64,000 bases of DNA from Triglochin maritima (lineage: Eukaryota > Streptophyta > Magnoliopsida > Alismatales > Juncaginaceae): assembly GCA_963682175.1 (NCBI GenBank), contig OY821787.1, forward strand, positions 18,206,501 to 18,270,500, written 5' to 3'. The translations under genes were made by a program, and so were the position numbers. Each line of letters starts with the position of its first letter. The first letter of the stretch is position 1. Shown one piece after another: positions 1 to 10,760 of this stretch. Under the pieces are notes generated by a model. That model was not told where the DNA came from. It made no database searches and was given only the letters and a program-made list of their open reading frames with translations.

Positions 1-1590
1 TAAATGTTATGGCAAAACCTATCAATCTATTCACCAACTTAGTTGATTGACATTTACATATGTAAGTTGTTTATTTCAGAACCTAAACAAGCATGCGAGG
101 TGTCTAATCATTTTGGCAAAACTCATCAAGTTATAAATTCTATCCTAAACAATCAAGCATACATTCATGTTTTATCAACACATCAAAAATAAAGCATTCA
201 TCCCATTCTCTAATGCATGTATGTACATCTACTCCACCCCCAAAGGGGATGGAACTACTCACTAAACATTACACTAATTATTAAACTAAGCAAAGAAAGC
301 ATATTAAAACTAAGCTAGAAATAAAAGACGATTAAACTAAAACATGCACAAACAATAAAAGAAGCATAAACAAACAATGAAAGAAACACAAAACTTTATT
401 GATAAAATGACTCACATTTCAAGTAGCATCCTCCTACTTTAGTGTGTGCTTCAAGGCCTCACTTCTAGTAGGAAGAATAACCACTTAAAATATGGAGTGA
501 TTACAATGGAAGGTGAAGAGTTCTATTTATAGCCATGGAAAAAGGAAAACCGGGACAATCCCCCGATGTGGGACTAAACAGATACCAAATATAGCCTAAA
601 CAGCCTCTAATACATGTGCTGGAGAAATTTGAGTGGATTTGGGCCAAAATGGACCGCCAATTAGCGGTCTTGGACTGCGAATTGGCGGTCTATATGGTTC
701 AGATCCTGCTCATTTTTGTTGTGGGCTTTTCTTGGTATATTTGCTGGTCTTGGATGCATTTAATTGGTTTGTTGGAGCTCCGACCCGAATCGAATTGCTA
801 AAATACTCCCCATGATGGTGTGGAGTATTATGTTTTGCTCTTAGGTCCTTCTGCCTTACGTTCAGGTCCTTCTCCCTTGCATCTCAGTCCCCAGATCTCA
901 CAATTCAGTCCTTTTCCCCAGCTTTTGGGTCCTTTTATGCTTCATCTCTTCAAACCTATTTATTCCTGAAAACTGAACATAAAACTCGTTACATAGCATT
1001 GTTTAGGTGAAAGATAATGGATATAAGATATAATATAAGCATGAAATGATGTCAATCAAATACCCCCACACCTAACTTTTGCTTGTCCCGAGCAAAACAA
1101 AGAAAGAGAAAAACATACGAAAAACAAGAAATCCTAACTCACTTTCGTAGGAATCACGGTTGCACTTAGCACGTGCAACAAGCCGTTAAACCTCCTTGTC
1201 GCCAAGGAGGAGGAGTGTTGTCTCCTGAGAGTTTTCAGCGGATATACCCACAAAATCCGAACAAGATGCATTAATCAATCTAGCTACACGACTCGTTAGA
1301 CTTATTTTGTCGATCATGGGACGCGGTAATACTACGGGTCGACTCTATATATGTAATCCGTCCACACACCTAGCCTAATGGGTTATTCGTGAAAGTTAGC
1401 CAAGGACTTAAGTGAAAGACATGGGCAACCTTAACTTCTGAATGTGATACAATGTGTAAAGTTCATTTTGGTTCTTAAGCAAACAAAAACATGAAAGAAA
1501 ATTGCATCAAAGGAAAGACATTAATGAAGAGAACAACATTTACTAACTTGAAATGAAAAGATTACAAAGTCCTCTTTCTTCTCCTCTTAC
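1..1590 (+). repeat. Family C LTR-like copy (direct orientation)
   Basis: AT-rich non-coding DNA without a credible gene. It aligns by eye, block by block, with 7560-9240 in the same orientation and with 13150-14361 in reverse. Shared landmarks are a phrase around CCCCAAAGGGG followed by GGAACTACTCACT (near 240), a leader around CTATTTATAGCCAT (near 525), paired palindromes (651-691), an ATGATGGTGTGGAG phrase (about 810-826), several AGGTCC/CAGTCC phrases (840-950), and TTGCTTGTCCCGAGCAAAAC (near 1080). The last phrase resembles leaders I associate with plant Ty3/gypsy (Tat/Athila) LTRs. That assignment is an inference; the repetition within the window is directly visible. Short reading frames at 616-815 are not conserved between copies. 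Confidence 0.6.
651..691. repeat. Twin imperfect palindromes of family C
   Basis: Two adjacent inverted repeats (651-670 and 672-691), each built as GGAC-N-GCC, AAT(T), GGC-N-GGTC. Matching pairs or singles occur at 1802-1842, 6601-6620, 8298-8319 and 8860-8879. Confidence 0.6.
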
Positions 1591-2245
1591 ACTAATGAGC
1601 AGCAAAATAAAACCTAAAACTAATGGAGGAGCAAGAAGAAGAGGGAGATGAGGGATTACAATGATATATATATAGACTCATACATGTTTAGGATTAATCT
1701 GGAAATAATTGGATGGCTTTAAATCACATCTGATGGTCCTGAAATGCTCTGACCCAAATACCCGACTCACGACCAAAATTTGAAGACCAACAAAGCAACT
1801 TGATCCGCCAGTAGCAGATCAAAATCCACCAGTGGCGGATCATATTGCTCTGATCGTGCTCAAATTTGTCCAGTGCATTAGTTCCTTCATTTGGCACGTG
1901 GGGTAAAGTCCTAGTCCACTGGCTCGAATCACTTTGATTTTAATTGGAGAAATACTGAAATGATACAAGTCATGTGGCACCACATTTTGCTCTTTACGAT
2001 CAGGTCCCTCCGGGTTTCACTTGGGTCCTTACTGATTTGCAATCCAGTCATTATGCATTACAACAGGTCCAGAATCTTCCAAATCAGTCCATACTTGTTA
2101 CATCTAGGTCCTTTTTGCTCTCTTCCTCTTCTTTATTACCTAACTCCTGAAACACTACAAACAACAACTCGAGTAGCACAATATTGAGGTAAAATAAAGG
2201 ATATAGCATGAATATGATGCATGATATGCTATTAATCAGGCAGCT
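1591..2245 (+). repeat. Family C LTR-like copy, second partial copy
   Basis: Non-coding. The block from about 2130 to 2240 (TTATTACCTAACTCCTGAAA, then a TAGCATGAAT / GATATGCTA tail) is the reverse complement of 6190-6300. The block 1740-2130, with AGGTCC-type phrases and palindromes at 1802-1842, is the reverse complement of about 6300-6650. The two halves therefore form a large imperfect inverted repeat around the hAT remnant and the solo LTR. The reading frame at 1960-2187 lies inside this repeat and is not conserved. Confidence 0.6.
1802..1842. repeat. Twin palindromes of family C, GATCCGCC version
   Basis: Inverted repeats at 1802-1820 and 1824-1842 with arms of the type GATCCGCC / GGCGGATC, imperfect. 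They occupy the same place in the repeat as the GGACCGCC version at 651-691. Confidence 0.55.
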
Positions 2246-2859
2246 TGTCAAGGGTTTCTAATATGTCTCATGTTGTTTACATGAAGAACTAAAGGTCGAT
2301 CGACATGGATGATTGCTTGCTTATGTTATTTCTTTTGTTGGTAACTAGTGTGTGTTTGCGTATGACTTTAGTTTGAAATCAAGTAACAGTGGCATTTTTT
2401 TTCTAAAAAACAAGCAATGATGTAATCAATCTTGTGAAATCTATGTGTAAGCTGAGTTTGATTTAATTCCATGGTTGTCCTAAATAAATAGGTAGACTTT
2501 CTTTTTTATTGGTTTCTCCTTTTGTTTTGGTAGATGATTTTACACTTACATTGTTTGATTTTACCGATTTCTCATCTTTTCCGATTCCTAATAGCTTTTT
2601 TTTTTTCTCTTGAACATACTTGATCAAAGACTACAAAGGGATGGCAACTACCAGCACGCCCGATTGTGTGAATGACCGAACCACTACGGATGGTATGTCT
2701 TTTCAATCTCATTTTTTTGTGCCAACTTCTAACTTTATAAAATTAGTCAAGTACTATTTTGTTTGTCGCTTATGTTTAAATACTCAAGAATCTATAAATA
2801 TAGGTCGTACTAATGTTGAGACCCTAGTTTGTAAATGAAAAAAGACTCTCACTTCAGAT
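2246..2859. other. Non-coding flank of the hAT remnant
   Basis: T-rich sequence with long T runs (2396-2404, 2597-2606) and no supported gene. The reading frame at 2620-2838 resembles no family I know. The stretch probably represents the 5' non-coding part of the hAT element, because the BED-like segment follows directly. I could not identify terminal inverted repeats or an 8-bp target duplication. Confidence 0.4.
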
Positions 2860-3035
2860 GTTTGGATTTTTTTTAGAAAATTGAGGATAAAGTGAATGGT
2901 AATCATATGGCTAAATGTCTTCATTGTGGAAAATTTACACCGCCAAAAGAAAAGATGGGACAAGTCACTTGAGTAGTCACTTAAAAAGCAAACATATGAG
3001 GATGTTGAGTGAGGATTCTAGTCAGATGGTGTTGT
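2860..3035 (+). pseudogene. Degenerate BED zinc finger of a hAT transposase
   Basis: Translation in shifting frames gives SDVW, then AKCLHCGK (cysteine codons at 2916-2918 and 2925-2927), then SSHLKSKHM (histidine codons at 2978-2980 and 2993-2995). This is the Cys-X2-Cys ... His-X4-His layout of the BED finger found at the N-terminus of plant hAT transposases and of domesticated relatives such as RICESLEEPER. At least two frameshifts separate the pieces, so it cannot encode a working finger. It precedes the transposase core at 3290-4453 on the same strand, in the order expected for one hAT gene. Confidence 0.65.
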
Positions 3036-3289
3036 CGTTTGGTGATAAAAAGAAACATTGAATTGTAGGGGTGAAAAATCACAAATTTGATCAGGATGCT
3101 AGTAGGAAAGACTTGGCTGAAATGATCGTACTTCATGAGTACCCATTCTCTATAGTTGAAAACAAAGGCTTCTAAAAATCCGTGAAAGGTCTTAGGTGAG
3201 AGTTCAAAATGGTTTCTCCCAACACCATTTAAAAGGATTGCATTAGTATATTTGATGTTGAAAGAGAGAAGGTGTATGCTCAGTTTGAA

Positions 3290-4453
3290 CAAATTTTTGG
3301 ACGTATTAGCCTTACTAGTGACATGTGAACATTCAGCAGAAATAAGGACATATTAGCCTTTCTTTGACATGTCGCTTTGTAGATGATGAATGACGACTTC
3401 AGGAAAAAGTTTTGAGTTTTGCCTTCCTTGAAGCACCTCACACTGCCAATGCAATAACAACAACACTAATAGAAATGTTCTTCAAGTGGAACATTGATAA
3501 GTAGTTAATGTGTATCGTGCTCGGTAACTGTAACACAATGATGCTCTTGTGAGGGATATGGTTGACAAATTTTCCCCAAAGGGAGATTTGTTACTCGATG
3601 GGAAAATGTTTCACGCTAGGTTAATAGCTCACATTGTTAATCTAGTAGTGCATGAAGGACTTGATGTCATCAAGGCTGTCATTTTTAACGTGAAGGAGAG
3701 TGTGAAATACGTTAAGTCCTCCACACTTAGACAACAATGTATCACTGAAGTGGCAAAGCAAGTGAAGGCTCCACCCAAGTGTCTTGTCTTAGATGTCCCC
3801 ACAAGATGGAACTCTATATTTGTGATGTTGCAAGTTGCACTTCAGTATAAAGAACCGTTCATTCGTTTGGCAGATGTTGATATGTCTTACAGGTTTGCAC
3901 CTAGTAAAGAAGAGTGGGAACATGTCAAAGTTGTTTGTGAATGTCTGAGGTATTTTGAACGGGTAACTTTAGAGTTTTCCAAAAGCTTGTATCCATCTAC
4001 AAATTCCTTTTTCTCTAATGTTTGTGCAATCAATATGACTCTAAGGGAAATGTGTAGAAATCCAGTTTCTTTTGAATCTAGCATGGTTAAATTAATGATC
4101 ATCAAGTTTTCCAAATATTGGGAGAAATCAAGTCTAGTTCTTTTGTTTGCTTGCATTTTGGATCCTCGTTATAAAATGAGTATTGTAGAATATTATATGA
4201 AGAAGATTTACGAGGATAAATGGGAGGACAAACATGGAGAGATTAAGACATCTTTTGTGAAGTTGTATGCTGGATATCGACTGAGATTTGGGGACAATGA
4301 CAATTTGACCATTTGGGGGGTGGTGAGAGCAACTTGGGGGCAGGGAATGTTATGGCTGATGATGCAGGTGATGTTTGTTTTACACTGGGATCGTCAGAAT
4401 TACCATTGTTCACTGATCCTCATGAAGATCTTAACAAGTTCCTTTTTACAAAA
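3290..4453 (+). pseudogene. hAT (Ac-like) transposase, broken and truncated
   Basis: The readable core is an open frame at 3549-4466 whose last codons lie in the inserted LTR. Typical Ac/RICESLEEPER-type blocks are visible: FHARLIAHIVNLVVHEGL near residues 22-39, DVPTRWNSIFVML near 83-95, and CILDPRYKM near 202-210. Upstream, further blocks are readable but broken: SLTSDMW near 3310, FVDDE then a TGA stop then RLQEKVLSF near 3375-3420, and an FKWNIDK block near 3490 followed by stops. The usual C-terminal hAT dimerisation block is missing. The coding strand ends near 4453, where family C sequence and the solo LTR begin. Stops, frameshifts and truncation make it a pseudogene. A domesticated gene is unlikely because the breaks lie in conserved blocks. 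Confidence 0.8.
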
Positions 4454-4582
4454 TGTTAGAACCTAAATCTATTTACGTTAAGCTAATTGTTCTTTGGGTG
4501 ACTTTTTAGGCTAATAGATTGGGTTAGCTTTGGAGATAAGGTGATGAGGTGTGGGCTTGGGATTGGAGGCTTGGGAGGTAGG

Positions 4583-4592
4583 GTTTTAAAAG
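4583..4592 (+). promoter_or_regulatory. Possible TATA element of the solo LTR
   Basis: GTTTTAAAAG lies about 130 bp into the LTR and is followed within 40 bp by a pyrimidine-rich leader (CTTCTCTTCTTCTCACTCTC). This arrangement resembles a plant LTR promoter. Activity is unknown. Confidence 0.35.
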
Positions 4593-4929
4593 GAGTAAAT
4601 TGCTTCTCTTCTTCTCACTCTCACTCTTTCTCAACTCATCTCTTCCCCTCTCTCCAGAATCTAATGTGCGAAGGTAAAGGCGAGCAAAGAACTAAAAACT
4701 TGACAAGCTTGGCCGGAGGTGTGGTGTGCGTGTTGGTAGATCTCAGTGCGAAGAGTTGCCGGAGGTGCCAGAAGGTGAGGTGGTGATCGTCGTCGACGTT
4801 CAGAGGTTTTTACTACGATAAAGGTATGCCAAGTTCCTTTTAAGTACTCACCCAAGCTGTGTGAGGTCGGATTCGTCATGGAGGCCCAAGGTCTTGTTGA
4901 TGGTGAGAGTGCAAATGAGTTATTGCAGG

Positions 4930-5415
4930 AGAACGGTCGACAAACGTGTATTTCAATCGACCGGTCATAGTGTAACTGTGGGAGTTTGCCCAGAACTGGT
5001 TGAACGATGACTTCCGGCGGTCGACCGGATGGTCATTTTGGGTATACTTTCCTTGTATTTTTGGTCGGATGAGACCCCTTTGTCGTTCGACCGGTTGAAC
5101 ATGTAGGTAAGTCGGTTCAGGCCCAAACCTTTTAAATGGTTGACCGCCTTGTGATCAGTTCGACCGATAACTTAAGTATACTTTCCTTGTTGAGCGACTG
5201 GTGTGTGCAGGTTCGACCGATGGTTTAGGTGCCAAATGATGGACCGTCCGTGATTTTTGTTCGACCGATAGTAGTTCAAGTTGGGGCATGAGGCTCTATT
5301 ATTTTTGGTCGGATTAGACCCCTTTGCCATTCGACCATTATGTTGTAAGTTAGTTGGACCCAGGTTTAGACTAGGTAAAAAGTTTACCACCTGGTCATTT
5401 TTAGTCGACCGTTGA
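4930..5415. repeat. Scattered TCGACCG palindrome cluster in the solo LTR
   Basis: Roughly ten sites of the form (G)GTCGACCG(G) or TTCGACCG occur here, including a perfect GGTCGACCGG near 5016, with spacing of a few tens of bases. Comparable clusters lie in family A LTRs at 10520-10745 and 41129-41356, although those LTRs are otherwise unrelated to this one. Confidence 0.6.
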
Positions 5416-6189
5416 TGCATGGTATGGATTTTCTTGGTTCTTGCGATAGTCTCGCTTTGTCCATGGAAACCCGTGTCCTCTCATAGTGAATGTGCCAGGA
5501 GGTGACGGTGTGTGCGATGATCGCACCTAGTCAGGGACTGTAAGGTGGAAAGGTGTGGACACTTGGTTATGTACCCATCGCTTTGGGCAACCATATATAT
5601 ATATTTGCAGCTTGTGTGAACAACGGTTTTACAGCTTAGATGAGCAACCATATTAATTGCAGCTTGTGTGAGCATAAGGTATTTGCAGTTTGTGTGAGCA
5701 TACCTTCATGTGACCATGTGTATGGCAATGGGTACCCTTGTGGGACCTGGTTGTTGTGTGGTAGGACTGATGTCCTTTAGTACCCTGTATGGGGAAGATG
5801 TTTTACTGTTACAGTTTTCGTATATCATGTTATACAAGTGTGTTGATCTTGAACGTTATTCATGCATGTTAGGGGGGGTTTGGCATACGAGGTTTCGTTA
5901 TGGAAACTCAGGTATTGTTTCATGTTTGCATTTCAGGTCGTGAGTGGCAGTGAGTGAGTGGCGACTGAGGACGAGCGCACCAGGGATCAAATCCTTCTAT
6001 CTTGTCGTTTAGGTTGATATGATTACTTGTACATGTTTAATATACCTTTTGTTGTAATCATACTTTTGGAATCTCTTGTATTATGGTGCACCTTGTCTAT
6101 ATATCTTAGTAATGTCCTCGTGGTTTGTCGTTATGTCTGTATTGATTTTCGTTTAATTTTTTTGTTGTTTTCGGGGACGTTACACAAAA

Positions 6190-7326
6190 TATGCTTGTTG
6201 ATTAGTAGCATATCATACATCGCATTCATGCTATATATCATTTTTACCCCAATTTTGTGCTACTCAAGTGTTTGTTTGTGGTGTTTCAGGTGTTAGGTAA
6301 TAACGAAGAGAAAGAAAGAGAAAAAGACTGAAATGCAAGAAGAAAGCACTCAAATGAAGCAAAGTTGACCTGTTTGTCATGCACAAGGATCCATATGCAA
6401 ATCAGGAAGGACCCAAATGAAATCCAGAGGGACCTGAACACACGAAAAACATTTCGGGTGCAAAAATCCTTCAAAACCATGATCTTGAGGAGTATTTGGG
6501 GAATTAAAAATAAACGGGCTCAAACCAGCAGACTAGGAGTGCACCCCACCTGCAAAATACATAATTGAAGCCACAAAATTTCAGGTGGATCCCACCCAAA
6601 GGATCCGCCAATGGCGGATCGTTTTAGTCCAAATCCCCCCAAATTTCTCCAGTGTCTCGAACGTATTTATTAGGGTGCACCAGATCTTGGAGAAATCGAT
6701 TACAATCATCGGATTGATTCCAGATTCATCTACACCTCTCTTTCTTCTATAAATAGAAATGTTTCTCCTACCTTGTAAACTAGTGTTTTCTTTGATCGAA
6801 TGGTAGAATCTTTTTCCTCTTGTGTTTAGCTTTCTTCCTATCTACTTAGTTTTGTGTTTTGTTGGTTAGTTTAGTAGTTAGTAATTCTTGCCATGTGTAG
6901 TCTTGATCTATTGCTTTTCATGCTTGTAGTGATGGGTAGAGAGTAGATCCACCCCATTTGGGGTGGAGGTGATGTGGATTATATGATGTGTTAGTGACGG
7001 GTTCTTCTTATTTTGTGTCATTTAATATGCTTAATGTAGATCTATGCATGTAACTTGCTTAAAACTTGTAATAGATGAGATAATAGCCACACTAGGTACT
7101 TGTGTTGTGCTAGATCTAGAGTTTATCTGGTTGCTTGTAAATGATCATTTTGTTATGGTAAATGACTTGTTATGTATCGACACTTGATTAGAAGAGAATG
7201 CATGAATGTATTGAGTTGTATGGATGGTTAATTAATGTCTTTATATACAAACTAGGTACTTAGTTCATTCTTGAGAAACAAAAAGTGCATCTTAACTTCA
7301 TGTCTAACTATATTAGTGATTGAATC
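6190..7326 (-). repeat. Family C LTR-like copy (inverted orientation)
   Basis: Reverse complement of the family seen at 1591-2245 and 7327-9240. Recognisable parts are the TAACACCTGAAACACC block (reverse strand near 6290), the AGGTCC-phrase region (6350-6480), a perfect palindrome at 6601-6620, a CTATAAATAGAAATG leader near 6750, and the CCACCCCATTTGGGGTGGAG block near 6951. No coding capacity is seen; frames at 6286-6568 fall inside the AGGTCC-phrase region. Confidence 0.55.
6601..6620. repeat. Perfect palindrome of family C
   Basis: GATCCGCCAATGGCGGATC, an 8-bp perfect stem with a 3-base loop. It is the cleanest copy of the palindrome family in the window. Confidence 0.7.
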
Positions 7327-8297
7327 TGTTATAATAACCGCAAGTGCACGGCTGCGTTGAAGCAGTGGAAAATACGGGTCGATCCACAGGGAGGTGTGTC
7401 AACTATGGTTTGTTTGAAGGCAAGTGGGAAAAGATGGGAAGAAGCTGTGATTACACTAAACTACACTAAACTAGTAAGCAACAAAGAAGGAATTGAAAGC
7501 ACGAGAGGAACTAAAACTAAACTAAGCAACTACTAATAAGAAAGATGAAATTTAGGAATGGAAACCCCTAACGGGTGGAGTGAGTGTACACATGAAATAA
7601 GAGGTGATGAATGCATTCAATAAGCACAAGTGTAGGTAGTGTTTGCTATGCATAAGAAGTACCTCATGGCAAGACCAATCATCCAAATCACTAACCCAAG
7701 CGATTAATATGAGCATGAACAATGTTTGCTATTAAGAATCTAAACAAGTATAAAATGTACCTAAAGATTATGGCAGAAACCATCAAGTTAAGTATACTTA
7801 CATTTCTCACATACAACAACATATAACATTCATTCCATACTACATGACATGTATCAACATCAACTTCACCCTTAAAGGGGTTGGAACTACTCACTACTCA
7901 TTAAAAGAAGACAAAACGAAATTAATGTAATTACGATAGGAAAGGGAGACATGCTAATTACTTCTACTAAGATTAAGACAAACAAAACAAGCTAATCAAG
8001 CATGAATTAAAACAAAGACAACATTAAAACAAACTATGAAGAATTATTTTATTTACATGACTCACATTACAAGTGACATTCTTCTCTACCTTTGGTTTTT
8101 CTCCAAGGCTTACTCCAAGTAGAGAGAATTCCACCAAGTAATGGGGAAATACAAAGGAGAAGGAAGAATTCTATTTATAGTCATAGAAAAAGGCAATCGG
8201 GGACAATCCCCCGGTATGAAAGTAAAAGCATAATCTAAATGGACATAAAACAACAAAACCAACGAGCCGACTAAACCGTGGACATTTTGGGCACATT

Positions 8298-8319
8298 TGG
8301 ACCACCAATTGGAGGTCCA
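8298..8319. repeat. Near-perfect palindrome of family C
   Basis: TGGACCACC, AATT, GGAGGTCCA: inverted arms with one mismatch. Confidence 0.55.
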
Positions 8320-8859
8320 TACGTCTTGGATTGGGTCTGGATTTTTGTGGTTTGTTTTTTGCTTGATATTTCTTGATGTTTTACGAACCCGATTTGGTTG
8401 TGGATGTTTGGTCCCGGATCTAATTGTCAAAATACTCCTCATGATGGTGTGGAGCTTCTTAATTTGCTCATTGATTCTTTTGCTTTACATCTGGGTCATT
8501 CTCTCTTGCATCTCAGTCCATAAGTCTTGCAATTCAATTTTTTTTCTTGCTTTTAAGTCCTTTTATAGTCTCTTCTTCTCAAACATGTTTATTTTTTAAA
8601 CTTAAACATAAAACTCATTACGAGCATTGCTTAGGCTAAGAATAAAGGATATATGACACAAATATATGCATGATATGATGTCAATCAAATACCTACGAAC
8701 CTTACTTTTGCTAGTCCTGAGCAAAAAAAAGAAAGGGAAAAATGAAAGAAAGGAAAAAGCATACGATTTGCATTACCTCTTTTCTTCCTTCTCTTTTTTT
8801 CTTTTCTTTTTTTACTAGTTGGTGTTTGCATCTCCCAGGGTCCACCAATTGGCGGTCTA

Positions 8860-8879
8860 GGACAGCCAATTGGCGGTCC
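8860..8879. repeat. Near-perfect palindrome of family C
   Basis: GGACAGCCAATTGGCGGTCC, self-complementary except at one pair. A weaker partner lies just upstream near 8840-8858. Confidence 0.55.
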
Positions 8880-9374
8880 ATATGTCTTGGATTGGGTCTG
8901 GATTTTTGTGGTTCGTTTCTTGCTTGATTGCTTGATGTTTTATGAACCCGATTTGGTTGTGTATGTTTGGTCCCGGATCTAATTGCCAAAATACTCCTCA
9001 TGATGGTGTGGAGATTCATGATTTGCTCATTGATTCTTTTGGTTTACATCCGGATCCTTCTCTCTTGCATCTCACTCCATAAGTCCTGCAATTCAGCCTT
9101 TTTTCTTGCTTTTAAGTCCATTTATAGTCTCTTCTTCTCAAACATGTTTATTCCTGACACTTAAACATAAAACTCATTACGTAGCATTGCTTAGGCTAAG
9201 AATAAAGGTATAAGACACAAATATATGCATGATATGATGTCAATCAATTAGTCATGTATTCTTGTAAATGTAGTTGATGTTAATTAGACTCCACACTAGT
9301 TTCTAGTTGATTTCACTTACTTTACACACTTGTACCTCATGTAATCAAGATTCACTCTCTCTCACACACCCATG

Positions 9375-10760
9375 TGAAAGGAATGTGTTCTAAAAGTTTT
9401 ACTTTTAAATGTCTTTTATTTTGAAAATTTTGTTCCTTGACTAATGTATTCGTGTTTTGGAAGTATTTAGGAAGAACTTTTGGTCCTTAACTGTAGAGCT
9501 CTAAAAGATAATGGGTTACATAAATCAAAAGTAATTTAGAATCATGGTAATTAACATGATACATTGATTACCGAGTTAAGATTGTCGTGTTGGTTAAGAG
9601 AGATATTGTAGCTCTACAAATATTTAACAATATGAGTATATGAAATAGAAATTTTTTCTTTCATATATTGAATTGACGTAACAAATGAAATATTATGGAA
9701 TTGTGTTTTTGTCATTAATGTTTCATTGTGTCTTTGAATCCTAAGATATGAGACCTATATCTTTCACAAAAGGAGTGTATGATTTGATTATTATCAAAAA
9801 CTATCATTACGTCAGTGATAAAAGTATTAGTTGGTTATACATACCTTGTGATGGAAAAGGTGATATGTCAAAAGATTATCATTGCCCTCTTGACTTGAGT
9901 GATGATATTGTTGGGCTTCTTGATAAAGCAAAATTATAATATGCACAATGTAACTTATGTATAGTTACATATTTATAATTAGCTTGAGAGATCAAGAAAT
10001 GAATATATAATACAAAGATGACACATTTTCACTTTGTATAATATTCTCAATATCATGAGGCAAGGGATAGAAACAAGTGATATTACATATCACTAAATGG
10101 ATTGTATTTAGTTCGAGTGAGCAAGACATCTTTGTTATTTGTAACTATAATGTGTAGCTAGATTCCGCTTATAGTTTATATTATAAAGTGTTTTATATTA
10201 TTGCCAACATAACTTAGATCCTCCTATAGGTCACACCACAAAACAGGGAAATAATGAATTTGATTTTAGATTTTATATGATGTATTGAAATACATGTGGT
10301 AAAATATTAAAATCAATATGTCATGATTACGGCTTGGTTAGAATAACGAATTAATTTATATGAGATGTAAATATATTATGGGGCATAACAATTGACATTG
10401 TATATGATAATATGTTGCATATTATAATGTTGTTCATAACGTTATAAAATATAAATTTGCTAAAACCCCAAAGATCAGATTTTGTAGGATATTCATCCAA
10501 AATTTGATGAAGGCATAAATCGGTCAGACCGGTCGATCGTTTGACAAACTTGGTTCGACTAAAATCAGGGATTTTCCTGATTGAGAGACGGTCGACAGTT
10601 TTGGCTTGACCAAAACTAGGGACTTTTGGTTGTGGTGAATCAATCGACCGGTTGGACGTGTTGTCTGAAAAATTGATGTTTTATAACTAATAGGTTGAAC
10701 GATTGACTATTTTGATAGACCGTTAGCATACGGTTCGACCCCGAATTTCTCTGGTGGGTT
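9375..10760 (+). mobile_element. Degraded LTR of copia family A
   Basis: Starts TGAAAGGAATGTGTTCTAAA and follows the 3' LTR of family A (39958-41372) block by block: GTAGAGCTCTAAAAGATA (near 9503), GTAGCTCTAC near 9609, CCCTCTTGACTTGAGTGATG near 9889, CATGAGGCAAGGGA near 10054, and GTCACACCACAAAAC near 10228. It contains the 590-bp segment that the 5' LTR at 32817 lacks, ending in a region with decayed TCGACCG sites (10520-10745). The expected LTR 3' end (ATCCAACA) is absent. Family C sequence takes over at about 10760, so this is a truncated solo LTR. A 63-codon frame at 9748-9939 is LTR sequence, not a gene. Confidence 0.75.

Larger units (their letters stand above)
4454..6184 (+). mobile_element. 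Solo LTR, probably Ty3/gypsy (Tekay/Del-like), with target duplication
   Basis: The segment starts TGTTAGAACCTAAAT and ends CGGGGACGTTACA, giving TG...CA ends. Both sides carry the same 5 bp, CAAAA, at 4449-4453 and 6185-6189, the size expected for LTR-retrotransposon insertion. No internal region or second LTR is present, so it is a solo LTR left by recombination. The GTTACA ending is typical of LTRs of plant Del/Tekay chromoviruses as I recall them; the clade call is an inference. It inserted at the junction between the hAT remnant and a family C copy. The region 4930-5415 holds many GTCGACCG-like sites. Small reading frames inside (4541-4786, 5710-5943, 6027-6296) are not supported as genes. 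Confidence 0.8.
7327..9374 (+). repeat. Family C LTR-like copy (direct), with internal duplication
   Basis: Starts TGTTATAATAACCGCAAG, then GTGCACGG and GGGTCGATCCACAGGGAGG, a phrase that recurs at the ends of many plant gypsy-type LTRs; its reverse complement ends another copy near 11926. From 7835 it runs parallel to 200-540, including GGAACTACTCACT and CTATTTATAGTCAT. The AGGTCC-phrase block with its ATGATGGTGTGGAG lead-in occurs twice (8430-8690 and 8990-9240), each preceded by palindromes, so part of the copy is duplicated in tandem. 9241-9374 is non-coding filler. Reading frames at 8110-8599 and 8711-9164 come from this repeat and are not genes. Confidence 0.6.

Noticed and set aside
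3549..4466. A domesticated hAT-derived host gene (RICESLEEPER-like)
   Set aside because: The BED finger is frame-broken, conserved blocks upstream hold stops and the C-terminal dimerisation block is missing, so decay is the simpler reading.
4541..4786. 81-codon plus frame downstream of a TATA-like site
   Set aside because: It lies inside the solo LTR leader, has no recognisable domain and ends without conservation. The signal is the LTR promoter region, not a gene.
9748..9939. 63-codon frame before the decayed GTCGACCG region
   Set aside because: It is part of the copia A LTR; the same place in 33200-33400 and 40340-40540 is not open.
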